Part shown: piece by piece, positions 32,613 through 45,047 of the stretch
Numbering within the stretch: position 1 is the first letter of the stretch
How the letters are laid out: every line of letters starts with the position of its first letter
Source: Humulus lupulus
Lineage: Eukaryota > Streptophyta > Magnoliopsida > Rosales > Cannabaceae
DNA: 64,000 nt
Direction of reading: 5' to 3'
Assembly (NCBI RefSeq): GCF_963169125.1
Contig: NC_084800.1
Span: forward strand, 54,358,866-54,422,865
Notes under the pieces: generated by a model
What the model was told of the DNA's origin: nothing
Database searches by the model: none
Seen by the model: the letters and a program-made list of their open reading frames with translations, nothing else
Program-made: the position numbers and the translations under genes

Positions 32613-33883
32613 GAATTTCATTTCATTTGTTATCAAAATAAAACTGGAATAATAAGCATAAGCTATTGGAATATCATTACGTGACTTTCTCTTCGTACCC
32701 TTTTCACCATATTGTGATCTGGAAACTTAATTTATAGATTATAATGTGGTTTTGTGCAGCACGGCTACCGTGCACCACCGTAAAGCTTCGTAATCCCATA
32801 TAATTACAATTCCCATATAAAAACCAAATATTAATAAAAATATAACTAGTAATCCCGGATATAAAAAGAAAGTGTGTAGTTTATGAAATCTTATTTTTAA
32901 ATATAAGTGTAAATATTTAAACAGTTTTTTGATTAAATAATAAAAATTTTGATATCATTACCGAAAAACATGTTCGGTAAGTTAAAGTTTTTTTAAACTT
33001 ATTTTTAATTTTTTTAAATTTTAATTAAAATTTACCAAATTTTGAAAACACCATTTTCATACTTTCAAAATTTTTTTAAACTAATTTTTTTTCTCCTATC
33101 TCAAGCTTGTAATTAGACCTCTCTCAAGCTTCAATGGCTTCTCATGGGTCTCTCCAAATTTTTTTCAGGTACAAAAAATAAAAATTACCAAACACATTTT
33201 TATTTTTATTTTAAAAAAACAGAAAACAAAAATGGTTATCAAAGGCATTTTTATTTTATAAAAATAAAAAAACATAAAACAAAAATATATTTTTATTTTT
33301 GAGTTTAAAAAATTTAAAAACAAAAATTTTACCAAACGCAACCGTTATTAGTGAAAATTCTCTTATTGCCAACTTGCAATTAAATTTACTATTGGATTGA
33401 TGAATCATAATAATTAGCTTTCATACAATTAAATTGACTATGAGATGATGAATATCAGAATTAGCGTCGACTTGTAATAATTGTACTTAGGATCAACATT
33501 ATTCTTCTTGATAAGCTTACATAATTAAAATAAATAAATTCAAAATTATAGAAATACTCTTTAATAGTTTTAAAGTTTATAATTTTTTTCTCCTAATTTT
33601 AACTTCTTTTAAAAAAATAAAAATATAATCAACAACTTAAGATTGCCAATCTCATTCTTTAAGATTGATGATAATTAAGGTTGCCCAACACTACCTTACA
33701 TGAAATGTGCAATTTAGTATGATCTCACAAAGTTGAATTTAAAATGAAATATATGCGTGTAAAACCACATATATTATTCCTACAATAATATTTTGAATTA
33801 AAACAAAAAAAACTAGATTATAAAAGCCATATTCCCTATTTCCATTCTCCAAATATCATAGATAACACTTCATCAAACTAGCT

Positions 33884-34617
33884 ATGACAATGTGTGCAAG
33901 GCCTTTTCTCCTTTTCTCAGCTCCCAAACACTTCCTCAAACTCAAACTCAACCACAAACCATCTCTTTCCTTCACACCCCACTCTCGTACTTCGAGCTCG
34001 TATTTCTCCTCCAAGATAACAGTGTCCGCTTCTTCCACCCAAACCATCGAGCACATTGTCCTCTTGAAGGTCAAAGACGACACCGACCAATCCAAGTTAA
34101 ACGCCATGGTCAATGGACTCAGCGACCTGAACTCGCTAAACCAAGCCCTCCACATCACTGCCGGACCACTTCTCCGGAACCGCTCGTCCACGCCCAACTT
34201 TACTCACATGCACCATGGTCGATACAGCTCGAAGGACGAACTTATAGCTTACGCTCAGCAACCCAATCATATCAGCGTTGCTGAGGAATTGGTCTTCCCA
34301 ATCTGCGAAGACATCATGGCCGTCGATTGGATCGCCGAGGATCTTCAAGGTCCAGTTTCTCCATCTCCAGGCTCGGCATTGAGGGTGGCTTTTTTGAAAT
34401 TGAACGAGAATTTGGAGGGAGAGAAGAAATATGAGATTTTGGGAGTGATTAAAGAGATTAATAATAGTTTTGGGAAAATTTCTCTACTGGGAGAGCCAAG
34501 GGGTATTCGAGTGCATCGATTGCTGTTTTTCCTGGTCCTAGCGAACTGGAGGCTGTGGATTCGAATGAAGAGTTGGTGAAGTATTCGGAAAGTGTAGTCG
34601 TTGATTAGTTGGTCTAA
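33884..34617 (+). pseudogene. Dabb3 second copy
   Basis: I saw no base difference from 28647-29380, including the 25-bp loss and frameshift, so the damage came before the duplication. It keeps the complete first Dabb domain with YAQQPNH and its own upstream TATA-like site. Possible one-domain product of 231 residues. Confidence 0.8.
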
Positions 34618-34653
34618 GTTTTTCACTTCATTTATTATAAAAATAAATTAAGC

Positions 34654-34948
34654 TGTAACCACACACACACACATATATATATATAAATCTGATATAAATT
34701 CAGTTTCAAGATCTCAACAACTTAATCACAAACTTAGTCAAATTGAAACTCAACAAGAACAACTCTGTTAGAAGATGAACTAAGCAGTAAAATAATAATG
34801 AAATAACCCAAGAACAAAATATATATATATATATATATTTATATATTCTATGGCACAATTATGCGAACATGAAGAGTGTAAAAACAGAGTGGTAAAAAAC
34901 AGAAGCAAATCAAATGAGTGTAACACAGAAAACTAAACAAAGAGCAAT
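34654..34948 (-). repeat. Copia LTR, left part (second copy)
   Basis: Duplicate of 29417-29711. This copy is the one continuous, across the gypsy element, with the remainder at 40299-40643. Confidence 0.8.
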
Positions 34949-35376
34949 TGTTACCAACATTGGACCAGCCCAAGACTTAGGCCCAATATCATTGGACGGG
35001 GAGGTGATACAAGAGAAAGTCCAAAAATGGTTTGAGCAATCAGCCCAATCACCTATAGATCCAGAAGGGATCTCGGTTGTGCACGATACCAGGGAAGGAG
35101 GAGAAGCAGAGCATCAGAGCAATGGCAAAGAACTTCCAGCGCGTGCTAGGAGGGTGCACGTGAAACCAGCCTGGCTCAGAGAGTTTGTTAGCATGGAGAG
35201 ACGTTGAGGAGTGCTGCACCATTCCCTACCTTTCTGTTATTTGAAACTTTCTGCAATTTTATTTGTGATATAAATACAGAAGAAATGTAATAGAACAGTT
35301 TTTTTTATGTGGAATGAGAAGCTGAAAGACCTTTTGGAGATTGGTATTGTCTCGAAGAGTATGTTTCATACTAACA
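34949..35376 (+). repeat. 5' LTR of the Reina-like element
   Basis: TGTTACCAAC...CATACTAACA. The sequence TGGTGCTTTCATTG directly downstream is a candidate primer site; it is not the usual initiator-Met form. Confidence 0.9.
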
Positions 35377-35410
35377 GTGGTGCTTTCATTGATTCCTTCC
35401 TTCTCTCGTC

Positions 35411-38400
35411 ATGAAGAACGAAGACTTTGTAGCGCTACTACAAGCCATGGACCTAAAGTGGGAGCAACGTTTAGAGTCTCAGTTGGAGCATCTCAAGTTG
35501 CTGCTTGATGAGCGTTTGGCCCAGGTGTCTCCTCCGCCTTCACCGGTCACCGGGGGCGAGGCTAGTGCGGCCCGCGATTCTGTTCGTGAGAAAGGACGAA
35601 GTTCAGATTTTGAGATGAATTGTCGCGAGCTCAATGCAATCCTCAAAACCTTGTGGGTTAAGGTTCCACGCTTCAATGGTATGAATGTTGATGATTGGAT
35701 TTATAAGATTAACAAATTTTTTGATCTGCATAGGGTCGATCATGCTATGAGACTTGCTGTCGTAGCATTTCACTTGGATGGAGCTCCATCTACCTGGTTT
35801 CAATGGATGGAAATGGGTGGTTCAATTACTGATTGGGACTCTTTTATTAAGGCGCTGCAACAAAGGTTTGGGACATCAATCTATGATGATCCTCTGGGAC
35901 GGATTTCGAAGCTCACTCAGACGGGAAGAGTTTCTCAATACCGAGCAGAGTTTGAATCGCTCATGCCGCGCATCACATGTGTGGCAGATTCGATGTTCTT
36001 GAATTTCTTTATCTGGGGACTCAAGCTAGACATTCAACGTGAATTACTCTTGTATAAACCGCTGGATTTGGCGGATACGATGGCCAAAGCGCAACTGTTC
36101 GAAGATCGAAATGATGATTTGGTGTCTCGGCAGAGGGAAGTTACTCGATCCGGTTGGTCCTCGAAGCTGGCGTCGCCTACTCAGGTCATTCATCCAACTT
36201 CGTTTAACCCTTATAAACAGAGTTCGGTTGTTCATAACACTCCAGCTCAATCGGCTACTGCACAGTCAGGTATCACCCCTCTTCCTGTCAAGAAATTGAC
36301 TCCTTCCGAAATGAAGGATAGAAGAGATAAGGGTCTGTGTTATACTTGTGATGAAAAGTTCAACTATAGTCATAAGTGTAAAAATAAGATGCTAATTATG
36401 TGTATGCAAGCGGATGATGAGGTGCAGGCAGGTTCAGGGAGTGAAGGACAAGATTTTGACTCAGTGGAGGATGAAGTGAGTCTCAACTCGTTTTCAAATT
36501 CTATGAACCCTCAATTTTTTCGTATTATGGCCAAGCACATGAATGAATCTTTAGAAGTTCTGGTGGATACAGGCAGCAATAACCATTTTACACAAGAATC
36601 ATTGGCTGCTACCTTGAATTTTTCATGGGAAGAAACGAAGCGATTCAAGGTCTATATGGGAAATGGAAATTTCTTGATGTGCTCGAGGATTTGCCATGGG
36701 GTAGAGTTGATTTTGCAGGGGCATCAATTCGTGGTGGATCTTTTCATTCTACCCATTTGTGGCTTGGATGTGGTGTTGGGAATGTAATGGTCACAAACAT
36801 TGGGCCCATGTATTCATGATCATACAGAATTGACTATACAATTTAATTGGCAGGGAAAGGTTGTCAAGTTAGCGGGATCGAAGGAAGTTGCAGCACACCA
36901 ACTTACTTACACTCAATTCCATGCTCTAGTCCGAGAAGGTGACATTAAAGACTTATACAGACTAACGACAGTGGTGGAAGAGCCAAACAAAAATGTTAAG
37001 GAGCTAACTAGTTTGGAAACCGATTTGCCCATCAAGGGTAAAGGGCTATTGACAGAATTTGCGGCTGTTTTTTAGGAGCCAAAATAGTTACCTCCGCAAA
37101 GAAACGTTGACCACAAAATTTTCTTACAACCGGGATCGACCCTAATTAATGTAAGACTATATCGCTATCCATATTTCTAAAAGGATATCATTGAGTAGCT
37201 TGTCAAAGAGATGATTTCTTTCGGCTTTATCAGACCAAGTACTAGTCCTTACTCTTCGCCGATTTTGTTAGTAAAAAAGAAAGATGGTACTTGGCGTTTC
37301 TGTGTAGATTACAGGGCTCTTAACGGCATAACGGTGAAGGATAGATTTCCTATTCCGACTATTGATGAGTTGTTAGATGAATTGGGTCAAGCAGAAATAT
37401 TTTCTAAGTTGGACCTACGTGCGGGTTATCATCAAATCCGTATGGATCGTCGAGACATTCACAAAACAGCCTTTCGGACTCATGAATGACACTACGAGTT
37501 TGTCGTAATGCCATTTGGTCTCACGAACGCCCCTTCGACATTTCAAGTTGCCATGAACCAATTATTCAGACCTTTCCTGCGTAGGTTTATCACCGTATTT
37601 TTTGATGATATTTTGGTATATAGCCAAAGCATTGAGGAACATGTGTCTCATTTGAGACTCATGTTACAGCTGCTTCAGGATCACAGTTTCTATGCCAAGG
37701 TGAGCAAATGCCAATTTTTTCAAACCACAATAGAATACTTGGGTCATGTGGTTTCGGCCGATGGCGTTCGGGCCGATCCTACCAAGATAGCAACCATGGT
37801 GGATTGGCCAATTCCGAGCACTATCAAACAGTTGAGAGGGTTCCTGGGACTTACGGGGTACTACCGACGTTTTGTTGCACACTATGCCTCTTTAGCGGCA
37901 CCCCTTACGGAGTTGTTGAAGAAGGATAACTTTGTTTGGAATACACAAGCAGCAGCAGCCTTTGAACAACTTAAATGAGCCATGACAACTACACTTGTGT
38001 TACACCTGCCAGATTTCTCTAAAGAATTCATTGTGGAAACAGACGCTTGTAATATAGGCATTGGGGGGGTATTAATGCAGGAGGGACACCCCATCGCTTT
38101 TTTCAGTAGGAAATTGGGTCCCAAATTTACAGGAGCTTCGATGTATACAAGAGAAATGAGAGCTATCACGAAATGGCAGCAATATTTGCTTGGGAGGCAT
38201 TTTATTATACGCACGGATCATAAGAGTCTCAAAGAGCTGCTCACACAAGTAATTTAGACACCTGAACAACAAAAATTTGTACGAAAATTGTTGGGATTTC
38301 ACTTCTCAATTGAATACAAGATGGGCAGGGAAAATTCTGTTGCTGATGCACTATCAAGGCGGCATGAAGGAGGATATTCTAGCTTATATGCAGCCCTGGG

Positions 38401-40129
38401 CACTGGCTGTTTTGAATTTTTGGAGGAGTTGAGACGCGAAAATACAACTTGCCCGGATCTCAGAGAGTTACATGCAAGATTTCAGCAAGGGGAATTGGAT
38501 ACTTCCATTTATTCGGTGCTTGAGGGGTTACTATATTACAAAAAGAAATTGTTGATAAGCAAGCATTCTAACTTGAAGCAGCAGCTACTGTATGAATTCC
38601 ACGCAACTCCAGTAGGTGGCCATGCAGGGGTAGCTCGAACCTATATGCGTTTAGGCACTAATTTCTATTGGTAGGGTATGCGACGGGAGGTTAAACAATT
38701 TGTGCTATCTTGCTCGGTATGCCAAATGGTGAAATACTCGCCAATAGCGCCCTACGGATTGCTCCAACCACTCGAAATTCCAGAACGGGTTTGGGAGGAT
38801 CTAGTTATGGACTTCATCGTCGGACTTCCAAATTCGCATGGGGTGACCAATATATTGGTGGTAGTAGACCGTTTCACCAAATATGCTCACTTTGGAGCCT
38901 TAATTAATCAATATTCTGCTACTAAGGTGGCTGAATTATTTACTCACATGGTGATACAATTACATGGATTACCTCGCATTATTGTGTCGGATCGAGATCC
39001 GATTTTTACAAGTACTTTCTGGAGGAAACTATTCGAGCTTATGGGAACATCGTTGAAGATGAGTTCGGCATATCATCCTCAAACGGATGGCCAAACGGAA
39101 GTGACCAACAGATATTTGGAGCAATATCTTAGAGCTTTTACTGCTGACTATCCGAAACAGTGGAGCAAGTTTCTGTCTTGGGCAGAATATCACTATAATA
39201 CATCTCGCCATTCAGCGATTGGTATGACTCCGTTTCAAGCAGTTTATGGGAGACTTCCACATTCCATACCAGCCTATACCCGTGGAGCGACAACCATTCA
39301 AGCGGTTGAGGAGGACTTGATGACTCGAGATGACATTTTACAGCTGCTCAAAGTGAACTTGCAACAAGCACAACATCGTATGCGCCAGCAAGCGAACAAA
39401 AAATGCAGGGAAATTGAGTTCAAGGTCGGGGACTTGGTTTTGGTGAAGCTCCAACCTTATAGACAAACAATAGTAGCTAAAAGACTTAACACCAAGCTTT
39501 ATTGACGCTACTTCGGCCCCTTTCCAGTGTTAGCTAGAGCTGGACCAGTTGCTTTCAAACTTGATCTTCCTCATGGCAGTAGAATATATCCAGTATTTCA
39601 TGTGTCCTTATTGAAACCATTTCACGGTGCTCCTCCACCCAATTGCTACCCCTTGCCAGAGCTCAGTGTGGCTAACAAACCACTTATGATGCCTCTAGCC
39701 ATAATAGCTACTCGTATAAACCACACAAGCAGCTCAGCAATTCGTCAAGTGCTAGTGCAATGGTCTCTCAGTTCACCCGAAGATGCAACCTGGAAAGATT
39801 TTGATACATTCTGCAGGATTTATGGATTGACGAACCTTGAGGACAAGGTTCATTTTGAGGAGGGGAGTAGTGTTACCAACATTGGACCAGCCCAAGACTT
39901 AGGCCCAATATCATTGGACGGGGAGGTGATACAAGAGAAAGTCCAAAAATGGTTTGAGCAATCAGCCCAATCACCTATAGGTCCAGAAGGGATCTCAGTT
40001 GTGTACGATACCAGGGAAGGAGGAGAAGCAGAGCATCGAAGCAACGACGAAGAACTTCCAGCACGTGCTAGGAGGGTGCGCGTGAAACCAGCCTGGTTCA
40101 GAGAGTTTGTTAGCATGGAGAGACGTTGA
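35411..40129 (+). pseudogene. Gag-Pol of the Reina-like element with ten in-frame stops
   Basis: One frame of 1573 codons, running into the 3' LTR, with no frameshift and ten stops: 36785, 37073, 37085, 37178, 37196, 37487, 37976, 38255, 38672 and 39503. In order: Gag and protease (DTGSNNHF, to 36784); reverse transcriptase ([23 protein letters not shown] near 37599); RNase H (ETDACNIGIGG, RTDHKSLK near 38215); integrase with C-x2-C (CSVCQ near 38713) and catalytic blocks MDFIVGLP, SDRDPIF and HPQTDGQTE; then a chromodomain-like end. Active-site residues between the stops are intact. The product would be truncated at every step, so the copy is dead unless mobilised in trans. Confidence 0.88.
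39858..39869 (+). other. Polypurine tract of the Reina-like element
   Basis: GGAGGGGAGTA just before the 3' LTR. Confidence 0.75.
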
Positions 40130-40298
40130 GGAGTGCTGCACGATTCCCTACCTTTCTGTTATTTGAAACTTTCTGCAATTTTATTTGTGATATAAATACA
40201 GAAGAAATGTAATAGAACAGTTTTTTTTATGTGGAATGAGAAGCTGAAAGGCCTTTTGGAGATTGATACTTTCTCGAAGAGTACGTTTCATACTAACA
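39871..40298 (+). repeat. 3' LTR of the Reina-like element
   Basis: Same length as the 5' LTR but with a number of substitutions (for example AGGTCC for AGATCC near 39980, and GAAGCAACGACG for GAGCAATGGCA near 40040). This element is therefore clearly older than the Tekay-like one at 1977. Confidence 0.9.
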
Positions 40299-40643
40299 AC
40301 ACTCCAGTTTTAGGAACACTTCTCTCTCTCCTATATTAGATCAAATCTGAAACAAAAGAGTACATCCACAAAGCTGAATCTTGATGAGATATCTCTCACA
40401 AAATCAAGTGTTCTCCCTCACACTCCCCCTGAGTTATCACGTTCAAACAGTGGTGATACTCATATACAATATCCCAAACCCCAACTTTCTTCTCTCGTAC
40501 CCTCTTTCTTTCTTTCTCTCTGACTTTCAGATTTCTTGAGCTTCTTTTTTAATAGTGTTGTTCAAGTGAGAACTAAGTCTGAGTATTTATAGGACTTCAG
40601 ATGTCTAGACATTGGTTGCTGAGTTGATTATTCTGTTATAACA
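40299..40643 (-). repeat. Copia LTR, remaining part beyond the gypsy insertion
   Basis: Matches 45375-45719 of the other copia LTR and ends TGTTATAACA (minus-strand start TGTTATAACAG). It contains a TATA box CTATAAATAC on the minus strand near 40583-40592. Confidence 0.85.
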
Positions 40644-42850
40644 TATATTAGTTAGGAGCCAAATGGCCTCCTTAAAAGCTTCGGTGGTGGCCATAAACTT
40701 TGCTTCAGTAGTTGACAGTGCTACTATTGCTTATAGTTTGAACTTCCAACATATGCAATTCCCATTAGTAGTGAATATGTGTGATGTGGTTGACCTTCTA
40801 ATGTCTTTGCTAGCTGCATAGTCTGCATCAACGTATCCTTCAAGAGAAATCTGATCCTCTTGCCTTTTGAATTTGAGTCCCACTTCTGAAGTACCTTTTA
40901 GGTATCTAAGTAGCCATTTGAGAGCATTCCAATACTCTATTCCAGGATTAGCCATGAAACGACTTAGAATACTTAATGCATGAGCCATTTCAGGTCTAGT
41001 GCTTACCATTATGTACATTAGACAACTAAGTGCCATAGCATAAGGCACTTGTTTCATTTCTTTCATTTCTTCTTCTGTTTTCGGGCTTTGCTCTTGAGAT
41101 AATGAAAACTGTCCACCAAGAGGAACTGAAACACTCTTTGCATCCTGCATTTTAAACCTTTGAAGAACCTTGTTGATGTAGCTAGATTGTTTAAGAATTA
41201 ACACTTCATTTTTCTTTCTGACAACTTCTACGCCAAGTATTTTCTGAACCTTCCCAAGCTCTTTCATCTCAAACTCCTGCTGTAGCTTTCTTTTAATAGT
41301 GTTAATCACAACTGTATCTTTGCTCATGATAAGCATGTCATCTACATACAGTAAGAGAAATACCTCAGTAGATTGTTGCAAGTTTTTATGGTACAAACAG
41401 TGATCAAACTTGGACTGTGTAAACCCGATTCCTTGTATGTAGGTACTGAATCTTTTGTTCCATTGCCGTGGGGACTGCTTAAGTCCATAAAGTGATTTTC
41501 TAAGCTTGCAAACCAGCTCTTGATTAATTGGTTCCACCTGAAAGCCAGATGGTTGGTTCATATAAATGTCTTCTTCGATGTAGCCATTCAAGAATGTTGT
41601 CTTGACATCAAGTTGTTCAACTTCTAAGCCTCTTTGAGTAGCTATAGACAACAATAATCTCATTGTCTTGTATTTAACCTGTTATTCAAAAAACAGGCAG
41701 GAATGACGTGGAAAATGATTTCTGGACACGTGGCTGACACCTGGCGAAGTTCTGCTAGGGTATCGACCAGTGGAGATATTGTAAAAAAAAGGCAGTCGAA
41801 GTTTACCAGCGATCAGTATGGTCGCAGGTTCCGCATGTCTCATGATACTTTTATAAAAGATCTTAGTCAATCCCGAGATTGACTCCCATGATTTCCTGAG
41901 TATCCGATTATTTAGGAAAGAATATCTGTAACAAATTAATGTAATCCCCCTTGAGCCTATAAATAGAGAAAGATAGCTCAAGGAAGGGACTTTTTGGCCT
42001 TCGAATTACTTGAGACTCGAGTGATTCTATTTGATATATTGTCTTGTTCTTCAGAGGTTGGTGAAACTCATTGAACCCTAGTTCTTTGATCACTCATTTG
42101 AATTCTATATCAATAACAATTCGAGTGGACGTAGGTTATTACCAGATTCTGGGGCCGAACCACTATAAACTCTTGCGTTCTTTATTATTTCGTCATCATA
42201 TTATTTTCAACGTGTTTGTTCGCATCAAGCAAATTTGACTCCGTGTCAGTTGGCCAAATTTAGGGTCAACATAACCACAGGTGAAAATACCTCTGTATAG
42301 TCTATGCCTTCCACCTGAGTAAAGCCCTTTGCTACTAATCTAGCTTTAAATCTCATGGGTTCACCTTCATGTATTCCCTCTTTAACCTTAAAGATCCACT
42401 TACATGAAATAACTTTATGGTTCTTTGGTCTAGTAACCAGCTCCCATGTCTTGTTTTTCTTTAATGATTCCATTTCCTCCTTCATTGCAAGCATCCACTC
42501 ATTTTTGTATTCACTAGATAGGGCATCTTCTACACTAATTGGTTTAGGGACATCTGTTTCTTGTAAGCAAGTGCATATGCCACCAGATCCAATTCAGCAA
42601 ATCGGGCAGGTGGCTGGATAACTCTCCTTTCTCTGTCTCTAGCTAGTTGGTAATCGACCAAGTCAGATTGCTGTTCAGTAGGTTGCACTTCAGTTTCAAT
42701 AGTGATTAACCCTTCATTATCTTGTGCATTTTCTTCAACTGATTTCAGCTCAAACTTAGTGACATTCTTATTAGTTCCACCTGCATCATTAGAAACAGAA
42801 AAACTACCATTCTCGGCTGTTAAGTAAGGAAAATCAGCTTCATTAAACAT
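40644..42850 (-). pseudogene. Copia reverse transcriptase and RNase H region, interrupted
   Basis: Minus strand. 42850-42530 is the linker after integrase (FNEADFPYLTAENGSF). 42494-42272 is the start of RT (KKNKTWELVTRPKNHKVISCKWIFKVK in pieces). A solo LTR insertion follows (41680-42271). 41663-40731 carries the RT core with the active site YVDDMLI and RNase H (YVDADYAASKDIRRST). After CICWKFKL the frame shifts (ALSTTEAKF continues in another frame), and the last part of RNase H and a recognisable polypurine tract are missing before the LTR. Not functional. Confidence 0.85.
41680..42271 (+). mobile_element. Solo LTR, 592 bp, TSD TAACC
   Basis: TGTTATTCAAAAAACAGG...GGGTCAACA flanked by TAACC on both sides (41675-41679 and 42272-42276). 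It contains CTATAAATAGAG near 41960 (TATA box) and GGGGCCGAACCACTATAAA near 42152. Related in layout to the LTR at 50438-51055. It interrupts the copia reverse transcriptase. Confidence 0.92.
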
Positions 42851-43059
42851 TACATTCCTTGAGATTATGATCTTAGATCTACCATTTTATACAATACATA
42901 ATCTATAACCCTTAACACCTATAGGATACCCAAGAAAAATGCCTTTTATGGATCTAGTTCCCAACTTGTCATCAGATTTGTGTGCATATGCTGCACAACC
43001 AAACACTTTTAAGTGTTTCAAACTAGGACTTCTACCATACCACATTTCATAGGGAGTTT

Positions 43060-44986
43060 TCAAGTCAATTGACTATTTGGACTTCTATTTATTAAGTAAC
43101 AGACAGTAGCTAAAGCCTCTCCCCAATAAGATTTTGGTAAACCCAAACTAACCAACAAACATCTAACTTTGTTTAATAGAGTTCGATTCATTCTCTTTGC
43201 AACCCCGTTTTGTTTAGGGGTCCTCACCACAATTCTATGCCTAGTAATGCCAAATTCTGTACATAACAAATCAAACTCATGGTTGACAAACTCTAATCCA
43301 TTATCTGTTCTCAATGTTTTTATTTTAGAGTTTGTTTGTGTTTCAACTTGGTTTTTCCATATTTTGAATTGTTCTAGGCATTCATCTTTAGTTCTAAGTA
43401 AGTATATCCAAACACATCTAGAATAGTCATCAACTATAGACAAGAAATAGTGTTTACCTGATTGTGTAGGAATCTTGCTTGGCCCCCAAAGGTCTGAATG
43501 AATGTACTTTAGTACCCCTTTTGTGTTGTGTTTTGCAGCAGAAAATTTTATCTTGTGTTGCTTACCGAAAACACAAGCTTCACAAAATGGTAATACACAT
43601 GGCTTTAATTTTTCAATGACTCCCTTGTTGTGAAGCTCTCTCAACCCTTGTTCACTAATGTTGCCCAATCGTTGATGCCAAAGTAGCATTTTATTCACTT
43701 GAGTTTTGACAGTGGATGCTTCAGCTATGGTCACAGTTTCACCATCCAAAACATACAACCCATTTGATTTCTTGCCTTTCATTACCACAAGTGATCCTTT
43801 AGCAATTTTCATGATTCCATTTGAAGATTTGTAAGTGTATCCTTCATCTTCAAGTGAGCTGAGTGACACCAAATTTCTTCTTAAATCGGGTATATGCCTC
43901 ACATCAGTCAAGACTTTAATTTCTCCATTGAATTGCTTCACTGCAACATTGCCAATCCCGTGTACCCTGCAAGACATATCATTTCCCATTAGTACCTTAC
44001 CTCCATTAGTTTTAACATAATGAAAAAATGAATCTTGGTTAGGACACATGTGATAAGTGCATCTTGATTCTAATATCCATTCTTTGCTGGAAGTATTCTC
44101 TGAGATTGAAAACACATCCCCATCAGAGGACCAATTATCATTGGTCTCGGCTACTGCAGCAATTTCTTGGTTGTACTGCTTTGACTTGATATTGCCTTTG
44201 TGATCCGGTTGTGATTTGAAATCATTTTGGTGCCTACTTTCTTGGTTTGATTTGAATGTTCTCTGGTTTTTCAACAAGTTGTAGAATCGCTTGATATGGC
44301 CAACTTTCCCACAATGGTAACACTGCCTAGAGTCTTTGTTCCTTGATTTAGACCGAGAATGAAAAGGCTGCCTGGACGAGCTTCTCTTTGGTTGTCTTCC
44401 TCGTGCCAAGTAAACATCATATTTCCTGGATTCCTTCTCTAGTTGTAATTCGAATTCTTTATATTTAAGAGCCCCAAGTACATCTTCAAGTGAGATAACA
44501 TCCCTGCCATATTTGATGGCAGCTTTAACTTCTTGATAGGCTTTGGGCAATGACCTCAGTAGAATGATGACTTGACTTTCTTCATCTACCTTGTGATCAA
44601 TGTTAGCAAGACCAACAATAATCTCATTAAATTTATCAATATTTTCATCTAAAGAAAGAGAAGAATTCATTCTAAACCCGTATAGTCTTTCAAGGAGGTT
44701 GATCTTGCACGAAATTGAGGGTGTCATGTATAGCTGTTCAAGCTTGTCCCAAATGCCTTTTGCAGTAGTTTCTCTAGTCAACTTTCTTCTTACTCCATTA
44801 GAAAGATGCATTATGATTGTATAGTAGGCCATCTCCTCCATTTCAGCTACTTCCTCTGCCTTCTTACTCCAACAACTTCTTATCTTCCAGCACCTTGGCA
44901 ACTTTTTGATGAACCAGAATTCCTTTCAAGCTCTCTCGCCATAGTGCGAAATCTGTAGAACCATCAAACTTTGCCATTGTTGACAT
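43060..44986 (-). pseudogene. Copia gag, protease and integrase region
   Basis: Start ATG at 44986 (MSTMAKFDGSTDFALWRE). A frameshift near 44890 joins to a 613-codon frame. Gag (KGIWDKLEQLYM) precedes the zinc knuckle CYHCGKVGHIKRFY, whose last Cys is now Tyr. The protease site reads LESRCTYHMC instead of the usual DSG-C form, so the catalytic Asp is lost. The integrase has H-H at LLWHQRLGN and the usual C-x2-C, then HSDLWGPSK, SIVDDYSR and RTDNGLEF, and ends in another frameshift near 43070 (continuing KTPYEMWYGRSPSLKHLKVFGC). Inactive. Confidence 0.88.
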
Positions 44987-45047
44987 GTTCTTTAGAGATG
45001 TTCTTGATTAATCTTGATGCGGAAGCACTTAGGATCTTGGATGCAAT

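Larger units (their letters stand above)
31934..37170. repeat. Tandem duplication, copy 2 (5237 bp)
   Basis: Second unit. It starts inside Dabb2 codon 39 and ends inside gypsy pol, after which the original pol continues. Both breakpoints share TATTTCT just after the crossover, and a C just before it. Confidence 0.95.
34949..40298 (+). mobile_element. Reina-like Ty3/gypsy element, full length but silenced by nonsense codons
   Basis: 5350 bp with two 428-bp LTRs (34949-35376 and 39871-40298). It is short, with short LTRs, a single gag-pol frame and a chromodomain-like end (VLVQWSLSSPEDATWKDF), which fits the Reina chromovirus clade. It is inserted in a copia LTR. The expected 5-bp TSD is absent (GCAAT left, ACACT right), and about 40 bp of the copia LTR is missing at the site, so the insertion was accompanied by a deletion. 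Confidence 0.88.

Noticed and set aside
34949..40298. Integrated pararetrovirus
   Set aside because: It has LTRs, an integrase domain and a chromodomain-like end, and no movement-protein or coat-protein frame, so it is a Ty3/gypsy retrotransposon.
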